64,000 bases of DNA, from NCBI RefSeq assembly GCF_014384765.1, contig NZ_JACRSP010000001.1, positions 124,001 through 188,000 of the forward strand, in the 5' to 3' direction. Each line of letters begins with the position of its first letter. Within the stretch, counting starts at the first letter, position 1. The translations under genes and the position numbers were made by a program. Shown in pieces: positions 18,039-26,857 of this stretch. The stretch is from Feifania hominis (GTDB taxonomy: Bacteria > Bacillota > Clostridia > Oscillospirales > Feifaniaceae). Below the pieces are notes generated by a model, which was not told the origin of the DNA, ran no database searches, and saw only the letters and a list, made by a program, of their open reading frames with translations.

Positions 18039-19036
18039 GAGTAATTGTAGACGCCATGGGCGGGGACAACGCTCCGCTCGAAATTGTCAAGGGCTGTGCC
18101 GCCGCGGTCGGAGAGCTCGGCGTGGAGATTCTGCTCTACGGGGACAGAGACAAGCTCGACGGAATCTTTGACGGCACGGGCCTCTCACGCGAGGGGATCA
18201 CGGTTATCCACGCGCCCGACGTCATCGAGATGGAGGATGACCCGGGCATCTCCATCCGCTCGAAGAAAAATTCGTCGATGGTCATGGCGCTGACGGCTCT
18301 CGCTGCGGGCGAGGGCGACGCCTTTGTCACCGCCGGCAGTACGGGGGCCGCTCTCGCGGGAGCAACGCTCATCGTCAAGCGCATCAAGGGGGTCAAGCGC
18401 GCGGCGCTCGCGCCGCTTCTGCCCGGCAAAAAGGGGCCCGTGCTGCTCATCGACTGCGGCGCAAATGTCGAATGTAAGCCGGAGTATCTCGAGCAGTTCG
18501 GCGTGATGGGCTCGGTCTATATGGACAAGATCGTCGGCGTCAAAAACCCGCGCGTGGGTCTGATCAACATCGGCACAGAGCCGACCAAGGGCGGTGATCT
18601 GCAGCGTGAGGCCCACCGACTTCTCGGGGAATCCAAGGCGAACTTTGTCGGCAACATCGAGCCGCGCGAGATCATGATGGGCGCCTGCGATGTCGCAGTG
18701 GCCGACGGTTTCACGGGCAATGTTGTGCTCAAGACCATCGAGGGCATGGCGAAATTCTTCACGTCTGCGCTCAAGGATCTCTTCTATGAGAGCCTTGTGA
18801 CAAAGCTCTCGGCGCTCGGTGTCAAAAAAGGCCTTGCGCGCTTCAAAAAGACCATGGACTACAAGGAGACCGGCGGCGCGCCCTTTATCGGCGTGTCAAA
18901 GCCCGTCATCAAGGCCCACGGCAGCTCTGACGCACGCTCGTTCTGCTCGGCCATCCGACAGGCCAAAATTTACGCCGAGTCGGGAATGATTGAGCAGATT
19001 GCCGAATACTATAGTGTTACTTCTGAGAAAAAATAA
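18035..19036 (+). CDS. plsX: Phosphate acyltransferase PlsX
   Basis: A 333-residue PlsX (VIVDAMGGDNAPLEIVKGC; DAFVTAGSTGA; IGTEPTKG). It converts acyl-ACP to acyl-phosphate, the donor for PlsY in phospholipid synthesis, linking fatty acid and membrane synthesis. AGGAGG precedes ATG 18035. It is followed by acpP, as in many Firmicutes, but fapR and fabD/fabG do not lie between them and acpP has its own promoter. Confidence 0.95.
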   Translation: MRVIVDAMGGDNAPLEIVKGCAAAVGELGVEILLYGDRDKLDGIFDGTGLSREGITVIHAPDVIEMEDDPGISIRSKKNSSMVMALTALAAGEGDAFVTAGSTGAALAGATLIVKRIKGVKRAALAPLLPGKKGPVLLIDCGANVECKPEYLEQFGVMGSVYMDKIVGVKNPRVGLINIGTEPTKGGDLQREAHRLLGESKANFVGNIEPREIMMGACDVAVADGFTGNVVLKTIEGMAKFFTSALKDLFYESLVTKLSALGVKKGLARFKKTMDYKETGGAPFIGVSKPVIKAHGSSDARSFCSAIRQAKIYAESGMIEQIAEYYSVTSEKK

Positions 19037-19065
19037 CAGGTTTACTGAATTTTGGAGAAATTGTC

Positions 19066-19094
19066 TTGACAGGCCAATGCAATATGAATATGAT
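19066..19094 (+). promoter_or_regulatory. Sigma-A promoter of acpP
   Basis: TTGACA (19066-19071), 17-base spacer, TATGAT (19089-19094). Confidence 0.82.
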
Positions 19095-19106
19095 CTTTAG
19101 AGGGAT

Positions 19107-19125
19107 GGGCCGCCGCCGGCGGCCC
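19107..19125 (+). promoter_or_regulatory. Very GC-rich hairpin at the 5' end of the acpP transcript
   Basis: Perfect eight-base stem GGGCCGCC / GGCGGCCC with a three-base loop, starting about six bases after the expected transcription start. Position suggests a 5' mRNA-stabilising stem or an operator. Confidence 0.5.
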
Positions 19126-19161
19126 GCCTGCAGCGAACATCGGATTGCGAGGTGATACAAG

Positions 19162-19386
19162 GTGGTATTTGAAAAAGTCAAAGCCCTGGTTTCGGAGCAG
19201 TTTACCGTGGACGAGGACGACATTACGATGGATACCAAATTCGAAGATCTGAATGCCGATTCTCTTGACGTGGTTGAACTGATCATGGCTGTTGAAGAGG
19301 AATTTGATCTTCAGATTGAAGATGAGGATGTTGAGAGCATCACGACTGTCGGAGATGTTGTTGAATATATCACACAGAGAGTCTAA
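19162..19386 (+). CDS. acpP: Acyl carrier protein
   Basis: A 74-residue acidic ACP. The phosphopantetheine attachment Ser34 is in the classical LNADSLDVVEL motif. It carries acyl chains for fatty acid and phospholipid synthesis and is the partner of PlsX encoded upstream. GTG 19162 is taken as start with GAGGTGA about seven bases upstream. Base composition is more AT-rich than its neighbours, which is common for highly expressed acpP. Confidence 0.94.
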   Translation: MVFEKVKALVSEQFTVDEDDITMDTKFEDLNADSLDVVELIMAVEEEFDLQIEDEDVESITTVGDVVEYITQRV

Positions 19387-19392
19387 AGTGAT

Positions 19393-19420
19393 TGGGCGGG
19401 TGGTCAACCCGCCCATTTGA
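19393..19420 (+). terminator. Hairpin between acpP and rnc
   Basis: Nine-base perfect stem TGGGCGGGT / ACCCGCCCA with a GGTCA loop, seven bases after the acpP stop, followed by only TTTG. It probably reduces readthrough so that acpP is expressed above rnc. Confidence 0.55.
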
Positions 19421-19451
19421 ATACGGGACGTACCAAACCGGAGGACAAGCA

Positions 19452-20135
19452 ATGAGAGAGCTCATGGAACGCATCCACTACCAGTTTCAGGACGAGCAGC
19501 TGCTGCACAATGCGCTGAGCCACTCCTCCTATGTCAACGAGGGGCGCAACCGCGGCCGCAGCAGCAACGAACGCCTGGAGTTTCTGGGGGACAGTGTCCT
19601 GTCGATCATTGTGTCGGAGTATATTTACACCCACTACAAAAAGCTGCCCGAGGGGGACTTGACCAAGGTGCGCGCGAGCGTCGTCTGTGAGAAGTCGCTC
19701 GCGGAGTTCTCGCGCAGCATTGACCTCGGCCGCTTTCTGCTTCTCGGCAGAGGAGAGGAGCAGCAAAATGGCCGCGAGCGCGACTCCATTCTGGCGGACG
19801 CCTTTGAGGCCATGCTCGCGGCGGTCTATCTCGACGGCGGCTTTGAGGCGGTGCGCGGGGTGCTCATGCCGTTCATCGTGCCGGCGGTCGCGGCTGCGGT
19901 CGAGGGGCGCGTGTTCAGCGACTACAAGACCGAGCTTCAGGAGATCGTGCAGAAGAACAAACAGGAGACTCTGCACTATGAGCTTGTCAGCTCGCACGGG
20001 CCCGACCATGACAAGGTCTTCGAGGTGGCGGTCTATCTCAACAGCAACCGCTTTGCGACCGGCGTCGGCAAGAGCAAGAAAGAGGCCGAGCAGCAGGCGG
20101 CCAAAAAGGCGCTGGAGCTCATGGGGGAATCCTGA
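19452..20135 (+). CDS. rnc: Ribonuclease III
   Basis: A 227-residue RNase III. The catalytic signature ERLEFLGDSVL and the second acidic cluster ADAFEAMLAAVYLDGG are intact, with a C-terminal double-stranded RNA-binding domain from about residue 155 (DYKTELQEIVQ to KKEAEQQAAKKALE). It processes rRNA precursors and structured mRNAs. GGAGG precedes ATG 19452. The usual neighbours smc and ftsY are not present downstream. Confidence 0.95.
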   Translation: MRELMERIHYQFQDEQLLHNALSHSSYVNEGRNRGRSSNERLEFLGDSVLSIIVSEYIYTHYKKLPEGDLTKVRASVVCEKSLAEFSRSIDLGRFLLLGRGEEQQNGRERDSILADAFEAMLAAVYLDGGFEAVRGVLMPFIVPAVAAAVEGRVFSDYKTELQEIVQKNKQETLHYELVSSHGPDHDKVFEVAVYLNSNRFATGVGKSKKEAEQQAAKKALELMGES

Positions 20136-20140
20136 GAATG

Positions 20141-20169
20141 GGGCGGCAGAATCTGCCGCCCTTTGTTTT
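20141..20169 (+). terminator. Intrinsic terminator after rnc
   Basis: Nine-base stem GGGCGGCAG / CTGCCGCCC with an AAT loop and TTTGTTTT. Confidence 0.85.
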
Positions 20170-20270
20170 CCCCAAAGGATGGTCTTTCCTTTTTTCGGGA
20201 AGAATGATAAAATAACATCAATACTCAAAAGTTGATTTTTACAACATTACAGCGATAGGAGGCATTCGAC

Positions 20271-21941
20271 ATGTCAGAGAAATACTCCATTGGCGTCGAC
20301 TACGGCACCAAATCGGCGCGGGCGCTGCTTTTGAATCTGAACACCGGCGAGGAGCTCGCCGTCGCCGAGCGGGAATATCCCCACGGTGTGATTGACGAGG
20401 TCATCCCCGGCGTGAACATCAAGCTGCCGGTCGACTGGGCGCTGGAGCTCACGGACGACTTTTTGGAGGTCTTTGTCGAGACGGTGAGCGAGGTGATGCG
20501 CACGTCTGGCGTGAATCCTGCCGACGTCATCGGCATCGGCACGGACTTTACCTCCTGCTCGATTCTGCCGATCGACGAAAACGGCACGCCGCTCTACAAG
20601 CTCGAGCGGTTCAAGACCCATCCGCACGCCTATCCGAAGCTCTGGAAGCACCATGCGGCCCAGCCCGAGGCAAACCGACTCAACGAGATTGCATCCGAGC
20701 GCGGGGAGGACTTCATGCGCTACTACGGCGGCAAGCAGAACAGCGAGTGGATGATCCCGAAGGTCATGCAGGTGCTCGACGAGGACGAGGAGGTCTACAA
20801 CGCCGCCGACCGCTTCATCGAGTGCGGCGACTATCTGACGATGGAGCTGACCGGAAAGCTCCTCAAGTCGAGTTCCCAGGCGGGTTACAAGTCCTCCTGG
20901 AGCAAGCGCACCGGCTTCCCGTCGGAGGCGTTTTTCAAGGCGCTTGACCCGCGCATGGAGCACCTTGCGAGCACCAAGCTGCGCGGAGACATCGGCCTGA
21001 TCGGCGACCGGGTCGGCGGCCTGAAAAAGGAGTATGCCGACCGGGTCGGTCTGCCCGAGGGCGTCGCGGTGGGCGTGTCCATCATCGACTCCTGCGTGTC
21101 GGCCTGCGCGCTCGGCGTGGTCGAGGCGGGGACGTTTCTGATGAACATCGGCACCTCCACCTGCCACACGCTTCTGGCAACAGAGGACAAGACCTTTGAG
21201 GGCATTCTCGGCCTCGTGGAGGACGGCATCATCCGCGGCTTCTACGGCTATGAGACGGGACAGGCCTGTGTGGGCGATCACTTCGACTGGTTTGTCAAGA
21301 ACTGCGTGCCGGCATCCTACCACGAGGAGGCCAAAAGTCGCGGGCTCAATATCCACAAGCTGCTGCGGGAGAAAGCGAGCGCTCAGAAGCCGGGCGAGAG
21401 CGGCCTTGTGGCGCTCGACTGGTGGAACGGAAACCGCTCGATACTGGTCGATGCGGATCTGACCGGCATGATCGTCGGCATGACGCTGTTGACCCGCCCC
21501 GAGGAGATCTACCGCGCGCTGATTGAGGCGACAGCCTACGGCACGCGCGTCGTGGTCGACAACTACCGGAAAAATGAGGTTCCCATCAAGCGCGTTCTCG
21601 CCTGCGGCGGCATCGCGCAGAAAGACCCCATGATGATGCAGATCTACGCCGACGTCATCAACATGGAAATCGGCGTGTCCTACTCCACTCAGGCGCCGGC
21701 CCGAGGCGCCGCCATGTGGGGCGCGGTCGCGGCCGGGGCGGACAGGGGAGGCTTCGACAGCATCATTGAGGCGTCCGAAAAACTTGCGCTGCCCATCACC
21801 AAGACCTACAGCCCCATCCCGGAGAATGTCGCGGTCTACGAGGAACTCTTTGCGGAGTACATGAGACTGCACGACTACTTCGGCCGCGGCGGCAACGATG
21901 TGATGAAGCGGCTCAAGGAGATCAAAAAGAGACAGTCCTGA
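20271..21941 (+). CDS. araB: Ribulokinase
   Basis: A 556-residue FGGY-family kinase matching AraB in length and in its N-terminal GVDYGTKSARALL and C-terminal ACGGIAQKDPMMMQIYADV motifs. It phosphorylates L-ribulose in arabinose catabolism. AGGAGG lies 11 bases before ATG 20271. The gene stands alone between two terminators; no araA, araD, AraC/GntR-type regulator or sugar transporter is near, so its physiological role could also be for another ketopentose. No catabolite-response element was recognised upstream. Confidence 0.9.
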   Translation: MSEKYSIGVDYGTKSARALLLNLNTGEELAVAEREYPHGVIDEVIPGVNIKLPVDWALELTDDFLEVFVETVSEVMRTSGVNPADVIGIGTDFTSCSILPIDENGTPLYKLERFKTHPHAYPKLWKHHAAQPEANRLNEIASERGEDFMRYYGGKQNSEWMIPKVMQVLDEDEEVYNAADRFIECGDYLTMELTGKLLKSSSQAGYKSSWSKRTGFPSEAFFKALDPRMEHLASTKLRGDIGLIGDRVGGLKKEYADRVGLPEGVAVGVSIIDSCVSACALGVVEAGTFLMNIGTSTCHTLLATEDKTFEGILGLVEDGIIRGFYGYETGQACVGDHFDWFVKNCVPASYHEEAKSRGLNIHKLLREKASAQKPGESGLVALDWWNGNRSILVDADLTGMIVGMTLLTRPEEIYRALIEATAYGTRVVVDNYRKNEVPIKRVLACGGIAQKDPMMMQIYADVINMEIGVSYSTQAPARGAAMWGAVAAGADRGGFDSIIEASEKLALPITKTYSPIPENVAVYEELFAEYMRLHDYFGRGGNDVMKRLKEIKKRQS

Positions 21942-21953
21942 CTGAGACACGTT

Positions 21954-21984
21954 ACAAAGGCCCGCCCACGGGGCGGGCCTTTGT
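21954..21984 (+). terminator. Terminator after araB
   Basis: Fourteen-base perfect stem ACAAAGGCCCGCCC / GGGCGGGCCTTTGT with an ACG loop. Symmetric, so it could act in both directions. Confidence 0.85.
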
Positions 21985-22000
21985 ACGCGAAGGGCAGAAG

Positions 22001-22123
22001 TTGATTTTGCATTAAAATTACGCAAAAAGTCAAAATGATTGCCGGGTTCCCTGCAAAAATGCCCGATTACGCGATGATGATATGGCGATTTTGCAACAAA
22101 CACAAAAAGAGATTGCAAAATCG
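22001..22123. repeat. Two related AT-rich inverted repeats upstream of asnA
   Basis: An 11-base perfect inverted repeat CGATTTTGCAA (22086-22096) / TTGCAAAATCG (22113-22123) with a 16-base loop, preceded by an imperfect one (TTGATTTTGC 22001-22010 with GCAAAAAGTCAA 22022-22033). Both share the GATTTTGC / GCAAAATC core. They lie upstream of the asnA promoter. Confidence 0.5.
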
Positions 22124-22157
22124 GCTGTTTTTTATCAGTTTTTTTCTCCGGGAAAGA

Positions 22158-22186
22158 TTGTATTTGAAAGCTGAATTATATATAAT
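22158..22186 (+). promoter_or_regulatory. Sigma-A promoter of asnA
   Basis: TTGTAT (22158-22163), 17-base spacer, TATAAT (22181-22186). Leader of about 30 nt only. Confidence 0.75.
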
Positions 22187-22223
22187 ACTACTATTCTGTA
22201 TCAGGTAGGAGAGGAATTGCCAC

Positions 22224-23237
22224 ATGCCGCTGAACAAACTGCAGATTCCCCCGCACTACGACGCCGTATACAACATCCGCGAGACCCAGCGGGCCATCAA
22301 GCTGATCAAGCAGCACTTCCAATACGAGCTTGCCAAGGCGCTGCACCTCGAGCGGATTTCGGCTCCCCTCTTTGTCACACCCGAGAGCGGTCTCAACGAC
22401 GATCTCAACGGCGTTGAGCGGCCGGTCACATTTGATATTTTAGATCTGCACTCCGATGTGCAGATCGTTCATTCTCTGGCTAAGTGGAAGCGCTTTGCCC
22501 TCGCGCAGTACGGTTTCAAGCCGGGTTCGGGTCTCTACACCGACATGAACGCCATCCGCCGCGACGAGGAGCTCGACAATCTCCACTCGGTCTATGTCGA
22601 CCAGTGGGACTGGGAGCTGGTCATTGATCGCTTTGAGCGCAACGATGAGAAGCTCCGGGAGATCGTCTCGAGGATCTGGAATGTCATCTGGCAGACCGAG
22701 GCCTACATCTGTTCCGAGTTTCCGCGCTACAAGCCCTATCTGCCCGAGAAGCTCTGCTTCATCACAACGCAGGAGCTCTATGACCGCTTTCCGACGCTCA
22801 CCCCGAAGCAGCGGGAGAATGCCATAGCAAAAGAGCGCAAGGCCGTATTTTTGATGCGCATCGGCGACAAACTGAAAAATGGTGAGCGGCATGACGGCCG
22901 CGCACCCGACTATGACGACTGGTCGCTCAACGGCGATATCATTGTCTACAACAAAGTCCTGGACTGCGCGGTGGAGCTCTCCTCCATGGGCATCCGGGTC
23001 GACGAGCATGCGCTCGCCGAACAGCTCAAAAAGGCGCACGCCGAGGAGCGCAGCGCGCTCAAGTTTCACCGGATGCTGCTCGATGGCGAGTTGCCGCTTA
23101 CCTGCGGCGGCGGCATCGGTCAGTCGAGGCTGTGCATGCAGCTGCTGCAGAAAGCACACATCGGCGAGGTGCAGGCGTCCGTCTGGCCCGCCGACATGGT
23201 TGAGGCCTGCCGCGAGCATGGAATTTTACTGCTGTAA
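22224..23237 (+). CDS. asnA: Aspartate-ammonia ligase (asparagine synthetase A)
   Basis: A 337-residue AsnA, which makes asparagine from aspartate, ammonia and ATP. The family blocks are clear: VTPESGLNDDLNGVERPV near the N-terminus, DMNAIRRDEELDNLHSVYVDQWDWE in the middle, and the class II synthetase motif 3-like GGGIGQSRLCM at the end. The fold is related to class II aminoacyl-tRNA synthetases. TAGGAGAGG lies before ATG 22224. It is followed 41 bp later by asnS, so asparagine supply and its charging to tRNA are probably co-transcribed. Confidence 0.94.
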   Translation: MPLNKLQIPPHYDAVYNIRETQRAIKLIKQHFQYELAKALHLERISAPLFVTPESGLNDDLNGVERPVTFDILDLHSDVQIVHSLAKWKRFALAQYGFKPGSGLYTDMNAIRRDEELDNLHSVYVDQWDWELVIDRFERNDEKLREIVSRIWNVIWQTEAYICSEFPRYKPYLPEKLCFITTQELYDRFPTLTPKQRENAIAKERKAVFLMRIGDKLKNGERHDGRAPDYDDWSLNGDIIVYNKVLDCAVELSSMGIRVDEHALAEQLKKAHAEERSALKFHRMLLDGELPLTCGGGIGQSRLCMQLLQKAHIGEVQASVWPADMVEACREHGILLL

Positions 23238-23278
23238 CACCAGGTGTCCCGAGTTTTAAATATCTAGGGAGGACAGTT

Positions 23279-24673
23279 ATGAAGAGAACGGAATTTTCTC
23301 AGATTTTTGCGGATATTGCCGCGTTTGACGGCCGGGAGGTCACCGTCTGCGGCTGGGTGAGAACCAGCCGCAACTCCAAAAACTTCGGCTTTCTGGAGCT
23401 CAACGACGGCAGCTATTTCAAAAATGCCCAGATTGTCATTGAGCAGGGAGTCCTTGCAAACTACGACGAAATTGCAAAGCTCAACGTGGGCAGCGCTGTC
23501 TGTGTGACGGGCACGCTGGTTGCGACGCCGCAGGCCAAACAGCCCTTTGAGATCAAGGCGGCGACGGTGGAGGTCGAGGGCGCTTCGACGCCGGATTACC
23601 CGCTTCAGAAAAAGCGCCATTCGCTCGAGTTTCTGCGTGAGATCGCGCATCTGCGCCCGCGCACCAACACCTATTCGGCGGTTTTTCGCGTGCGCTCCGC
23701 GGCGGCGGCGGCCATCCACGAGTTCTTTCAAAAGGACGGCTTTGTGTATGTGAACACACCGCTGATCACCGGCAGTGACTGTGAGGGCGCGGGGGAGATG
23801 TTCCGCGTCACGACGCTCGACCTGGAAAATCCGCCCCGCAATGAAAAGGGCGAAGTAGACTACACGCAGGACTTTTTCGGCAAGTCGGCCAACCTCACGG
23901 TCTCCGGCCAGCTCAACGCCGAGTGCTATGCGCTCGCATTCTCGAAAGTCTACACCTTTGGGCCGACTTTCCGCGCGGAGAACAGCAACACTGCGCGCCA
24001 CGCGGCCGAGTTCTGGATGATCGAGCCGGAGATCGCGTTTGCCGATCTCGCCGACGACATGGACCTCGCGCAGCGCATGATCAAGTATGTCATCCGCTCG
24101 GTGATGGAGCGCTGCCCGGAGGATTTGAAGTTCTTCAACGAGTTTGTCGACAAGGGGCTTCTGGAGCGGCTCAGGTTTCTCGTTGACTCCGACTTCGGCC
24201 AGGTGAGCTACACCGAGGCTGTGCGGCTGCTTGAAGAGCACAAAGACGAGTTTGAGTACCCGGTTTACTGGGGCTGTGATCTGCAGTCTGAGCACGAGCG
24301 CTACCTCACCGAGAAGATCTTTCAAAAGCCGGTTTTTGTCACCGACTATCCCAAGGAGATCAAAGCTTTCTACATGCGCCTCAACGACGACGGGAAGACC
24401 GTCGCGGCAACCGACCTGCTCGTGCCGGGTGTGGGCGAGCTCATCGGCGGAAGCCAGAGAGAGGAGCGCTACGATGTGCTCGTCTCGCGCATGCGCGAGT
24501 GCGGGCTCAACGAGGCCGACTACCACTGGTATCTGGATCTTCGCAAATACGGCGGGGCAAAGCACGCGGGCTTTGGCCTCGGCTTTGAACGCCTGATCAT
24601 GTATATCACCGGTATGGGCAACATCCGCGACGTCATTCCGTTCCCGCGCACGGTCAAGAACGCGGAATTCTGA
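23279..24673 (+). CDS. asnS: Asparagine-tRNA ligase
   Basis: A 464-residue class IIb synthetase. It has an N-terminal OB-fold anticodon-binding domain (VTVCGWVRTSRNSKNFGFLEL), motif 2 (FGPTFRAENSNTARHAAEFWMIEPE) and motif 3 (GFGLGFERLIMYITG). The NTARHAAEFWM sequence and length fit AsnRS rather than AspRS. GGGAGGA precedes ATG 23279. Its presence implies direct Asn-tRNA(Asn) charging here. Confidence 0.95.
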   Translation: MKRTEFSQIFADIAAFDGREVTVCGWVRTSRNSKNFGFLELNDGSYFKNAQIVIEQGVLANYDEIAKLNVGSAVCVTGTLVATPQAKQPFEIKAATVEVEGASTPDYPLQKKRHSLEFLREIAHLRPRTNTYSAVFRVRSAAAAAIHEFFQKDGFVYVNTPLITGSDCEGAGEMFRVTTLDLENPPRNEKGEVDYTQDFFGKSANLTVSGQLNAECYALAFSKVYTFGPTFRAENSNTARHAAEFWMIEPEIAFADLADDMDLAQRMIKYVIRSVMERCPEDLKFFNEFVDKGLLERLRFLVDSDFGQVSYTEAVRLLEEHKDEFEYPVYWGCDLQSEHERYLTEKIFQKPVFVTDYPKEIKAFYMRLNDDGKTVAATDLLVPGVGELIGGSQREERYDVLVSRMRECGLNEADYHWYLDLRKYGGAKHAGFGLGFERLIMYITGMGNIRDVIPFPRTVKNAEF

Positions 24674-24692
24674 TTTGACAGGGGGACCCGAG

Positions 24693-25535
24693 ATGGGATA
24701 TGTCATCGGCATTGACATCGGCGGCAGCACCACCAAGATCGTCGGGTATCGCGACGGCGAGGTGATCTGCCCGATGCAGGTGCGGGCCAACGACCCGATC
24801 GCGTCACTCTACGGCGCGTTCGGCAAATTTGTCAGCGTAAATTCCCTCACGCTCGCCGAAATCGACCGTGTGATGATCACCGGTGTCGGCTCCTCCTATG
24901 TGAAAGAGCGCATCTATGGCATCAAGACCGGCATTGCGCAGGAATTCGGCGCCATCGGCAGAGGCGGGCTCTACCTCTCGGGCAAGACCGACGCCATCAT
25001 CGTCAGCATGGGCACCGGCACGGCCTATGTCCACGCGACTGAGAGCGAAGTCGTCCATGTGGGCGGCACCGGGGTCGGCGGCGGCACTCTTCTGGGTCTC
25101 TCGGGGAAGCTGCTCGATGTGCGTGATTTTGACACCATTGTGGACCTCGCGCGCGGCGGCCGGCTCGACCGGGTGGATCTCAATGTCAGCGACATCAGCA
25201 GCGACTTCTCGGGAAATCTGACGCCCGACACCACCGCCTCCAACTTTGGCCGGGTCAGCGATACCGCCACCAAGGCGGATCTGGCGCTGGGCATCATCAA
25301 TCTGGTCTTTCAGACCATCGGCATGATCGCCATTTTTGCCACCAAGATCACGGGGGGGAACGAAGTGGTGCTCACCGGAAATCTGACGACCATGCCGCAG
25401 TGCCATGAGCTATTTCTGCTGCTGGAAAAGCTCTATCAGGTGAAATTCATCATACCGGAGCACGCCGAATTCGCCACGGCGATCGGGGCGGCGCTCGCCT
25501 TTCAAAAGGGTGTCACATACAGGGAAATCGACTAA
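24693..25535 (+). CDS. coaW: Type II pantothenate kinase
   Basis: A 280-residue ASKHA-fold kinase with phosphate-binding loop IGIDIGGSTTKIVGY, central SMGTGTAYVHA and VGGTGVGGGTLLGL segments, and the CoaW-like end. It phosphorylates pantothenate in CoA synthesis; type II enzymes escape CoA feedback inhibition in staphylococci. ATG 24693 follows GGGGGA. An earlier in-frame ATG (24675) overlaps no ribosome site and is less likely. BadF/BcrA-type ATPases are more distant relatives. Confidence 0.85.
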   Translation: MGYVIGIDIGGSTTKIVGYRDGEVICPMQVRANDPIASLYGAFGKFVSVNSLTLAEIDRVMITGVGSSYVKERIYGIKTGIAQEFGAIGRGGLYLSGKTDAIIVSMGTGTAYVHATESEVVHVGGTGVGGGTLLGLSGKLLDVRDFDTIVDLARGGRLDRVDLNVSDISSDFSGNLTPDTTASNFGRVSDTATKADLALGIINLVFQTIGMIAIFATKITGGNEVVLTGNLTTMPQCHELFLLLEKLYQVKFIIPEHAEFATAIGAALAFQKGVTYREID

Positions 25536-25570
25536 TCGCCGCGCGTATACGGCACAAGGGGGAGACTTTT

Positions 25571-26854
25571 ATGAACTATCTTGAGATGGACAAAAAAAGC
25601 CTGGAGCAGCGCTTTGAGGTCATCAAGGGTATGTACCAGGATTTTCTCTCGGCAAATCTGCATCTCGACATGTCGCGGGGAAAGCCCTCGGCGGAACAGC
25701 TGGATTTGACCACTGATCTGCTCACGGCGGTCAAGTCGGAGCGGGACTGTCTTACGCAGGACGGCACCGACTGCCGCAATTACGGCCTGATGGATGGTAT
25801 CCCCGAGGCGAAAGAGCTGTTTGCAGAGTTTCTCGGTGTCACGCCCGCAGAGGTCATTGTCGGCGGAAATGCGAGTCTCTCCCTGATGTACGACTGTGTG
25901 TCGTGGGGCATGACCCACGGCTATCTCGGCAGCACACCCTGGTCGAAGCTCGACCGGGTCAAGTTTCTCTGTCCGAGTCCGGGCTATGACCGCCATTTCG
26001 GTATCACCGAGAGCTTCGGCATCGAGATGATCGTCGTACCGATGCTCGAGGACGGGCCGGACATGGATATGGTGGAGCAGTATGTCAACCATGACCCCGC
26101 AGTCAAGGGCATCTGGTGCGTGCCGAAGTACTCGAATCCCGAGGGCAAGACCTACTCGGACGAGGTGGTGCGCCGCTTTGCGGCGCTCAAGCCGGCGGCG
26201 GAGGACTTCCGCATCTTTTGGGACAACGCCTACGGCATCCACGATCTCTACGATGAGGGCGACCGGCTGCTGAGTATCCTCGACGAGTGCAAAGAGGCCG
26301 GCAACCCCAATCTGCCGTTTCTCTTCGGTTCGACCTCGAAAGTGTCCTTTGCGGGCGCGGGCGTCGCGGCGATGGGCGCGAGCGAGGAGAACATCGCCTA
26401 CATCAAAAAGCTGATGTTCTACCAGACCATCTCGGCCGACAAAATCAACCAGCTGCGCCATGTGCGCTACTTTAAGAACATGGACGGCATCCGCGCCCAC
26501 ATGAAAAAACACGCGGCGATTCTTCGCCCGAAGTTTGAGATGACTCTCGAGACCATGGAGGAGTATCTCGGCGGAAAGGGAATCGCGAGCTGGATTCATC
26601 CGCGCGGCGGCTATTTCATCAGCTTTGACACGCTGCCCGGCTGCGCCAGGCGCACCGTACAGCTCGCCAGAGAGGCGGGCGTTGCGCTGACGCCGGCCGG
26701 TGCGAGCTACCCCTATGGAAAGGACCCGAACGATACGAACATCCGCATTGCGCCGAGCTATCCGCCGGTCAAGGAGCTGCGCCTGGCGATGGAGCTTCTG
26801 TGCGTCTGCGTCGAGTATGCGGCGCTTGAGAAACTGCTGGGGGAGGCGAACTGA
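25571..26854 (+). CDS. Aspartate aminotransferase-like PLP enzyme (subgroup Ic)
   Basis: A 427-residue fold-type I aminotransferase. The PLP lysine is Lys257 in GSTSKVSFAG, the cofactor Asp is in the FWDNAYG segment, and the carboxylate-binding Arg is in NIRIAPSYPP. Unusual inserts such as NYGLMDGIPEAKELFAEFLG match the Asp_aminotransf (PF12897) group described as subgroup Ic aspartate aminotransferases, which are distant from classical AspC. It probably interconverts oxaloacetate/aspartate with glutamate. GGGGGAG precedes ATG 25571; purB starts three bases after its stop. Confidence 0.83.
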   Translation: MNYLEMDKKSLEQRFEVIKGMYQDFLSANLHLDMSRGKPSAEQLDLTTDLLTAVKSERDCLTQDGTDCRNYGLMDGIPEAKELFAEFLGVTPAEVIVGGNASLSLMYDCVSWGMTHGYLGSTPWSKLDRVKFLCPSPGYDRHFGITESFGIEMIVVPMLEDGPDMDMVEQYVNHDPAVKGIWCVPKYSNPEGKTYSDEVVRRFAALKPAAEDFRIFWDNAYGIHDLYDEGDRLLSILDECKEAGNPNLPFLFGSTSKVSFAGAGVAAMGASEENIAYIKKLMFYQTISADKINQLRHVRYFKNMDGIRAHMKKHAAILRPKFEMTLETMEEYLGGKGIASWIHPRGGYFISFDTLPGCARRTVQLAREAGVALTPAGASYPYGKDPNDTNIRIAPSYPPVKELRLAMELLCVCVEYAALEKLLGEAN

Positions 26855-26857
26855 CTG

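Noticed and set aside
22100..22224. T-box riboswitch upstream of asnA-asnS
   Set aside because: The promoter leaves a leader of about 30 nt and there is no T-box sequence or antiterminator; only palindromes upstream of the promoter.
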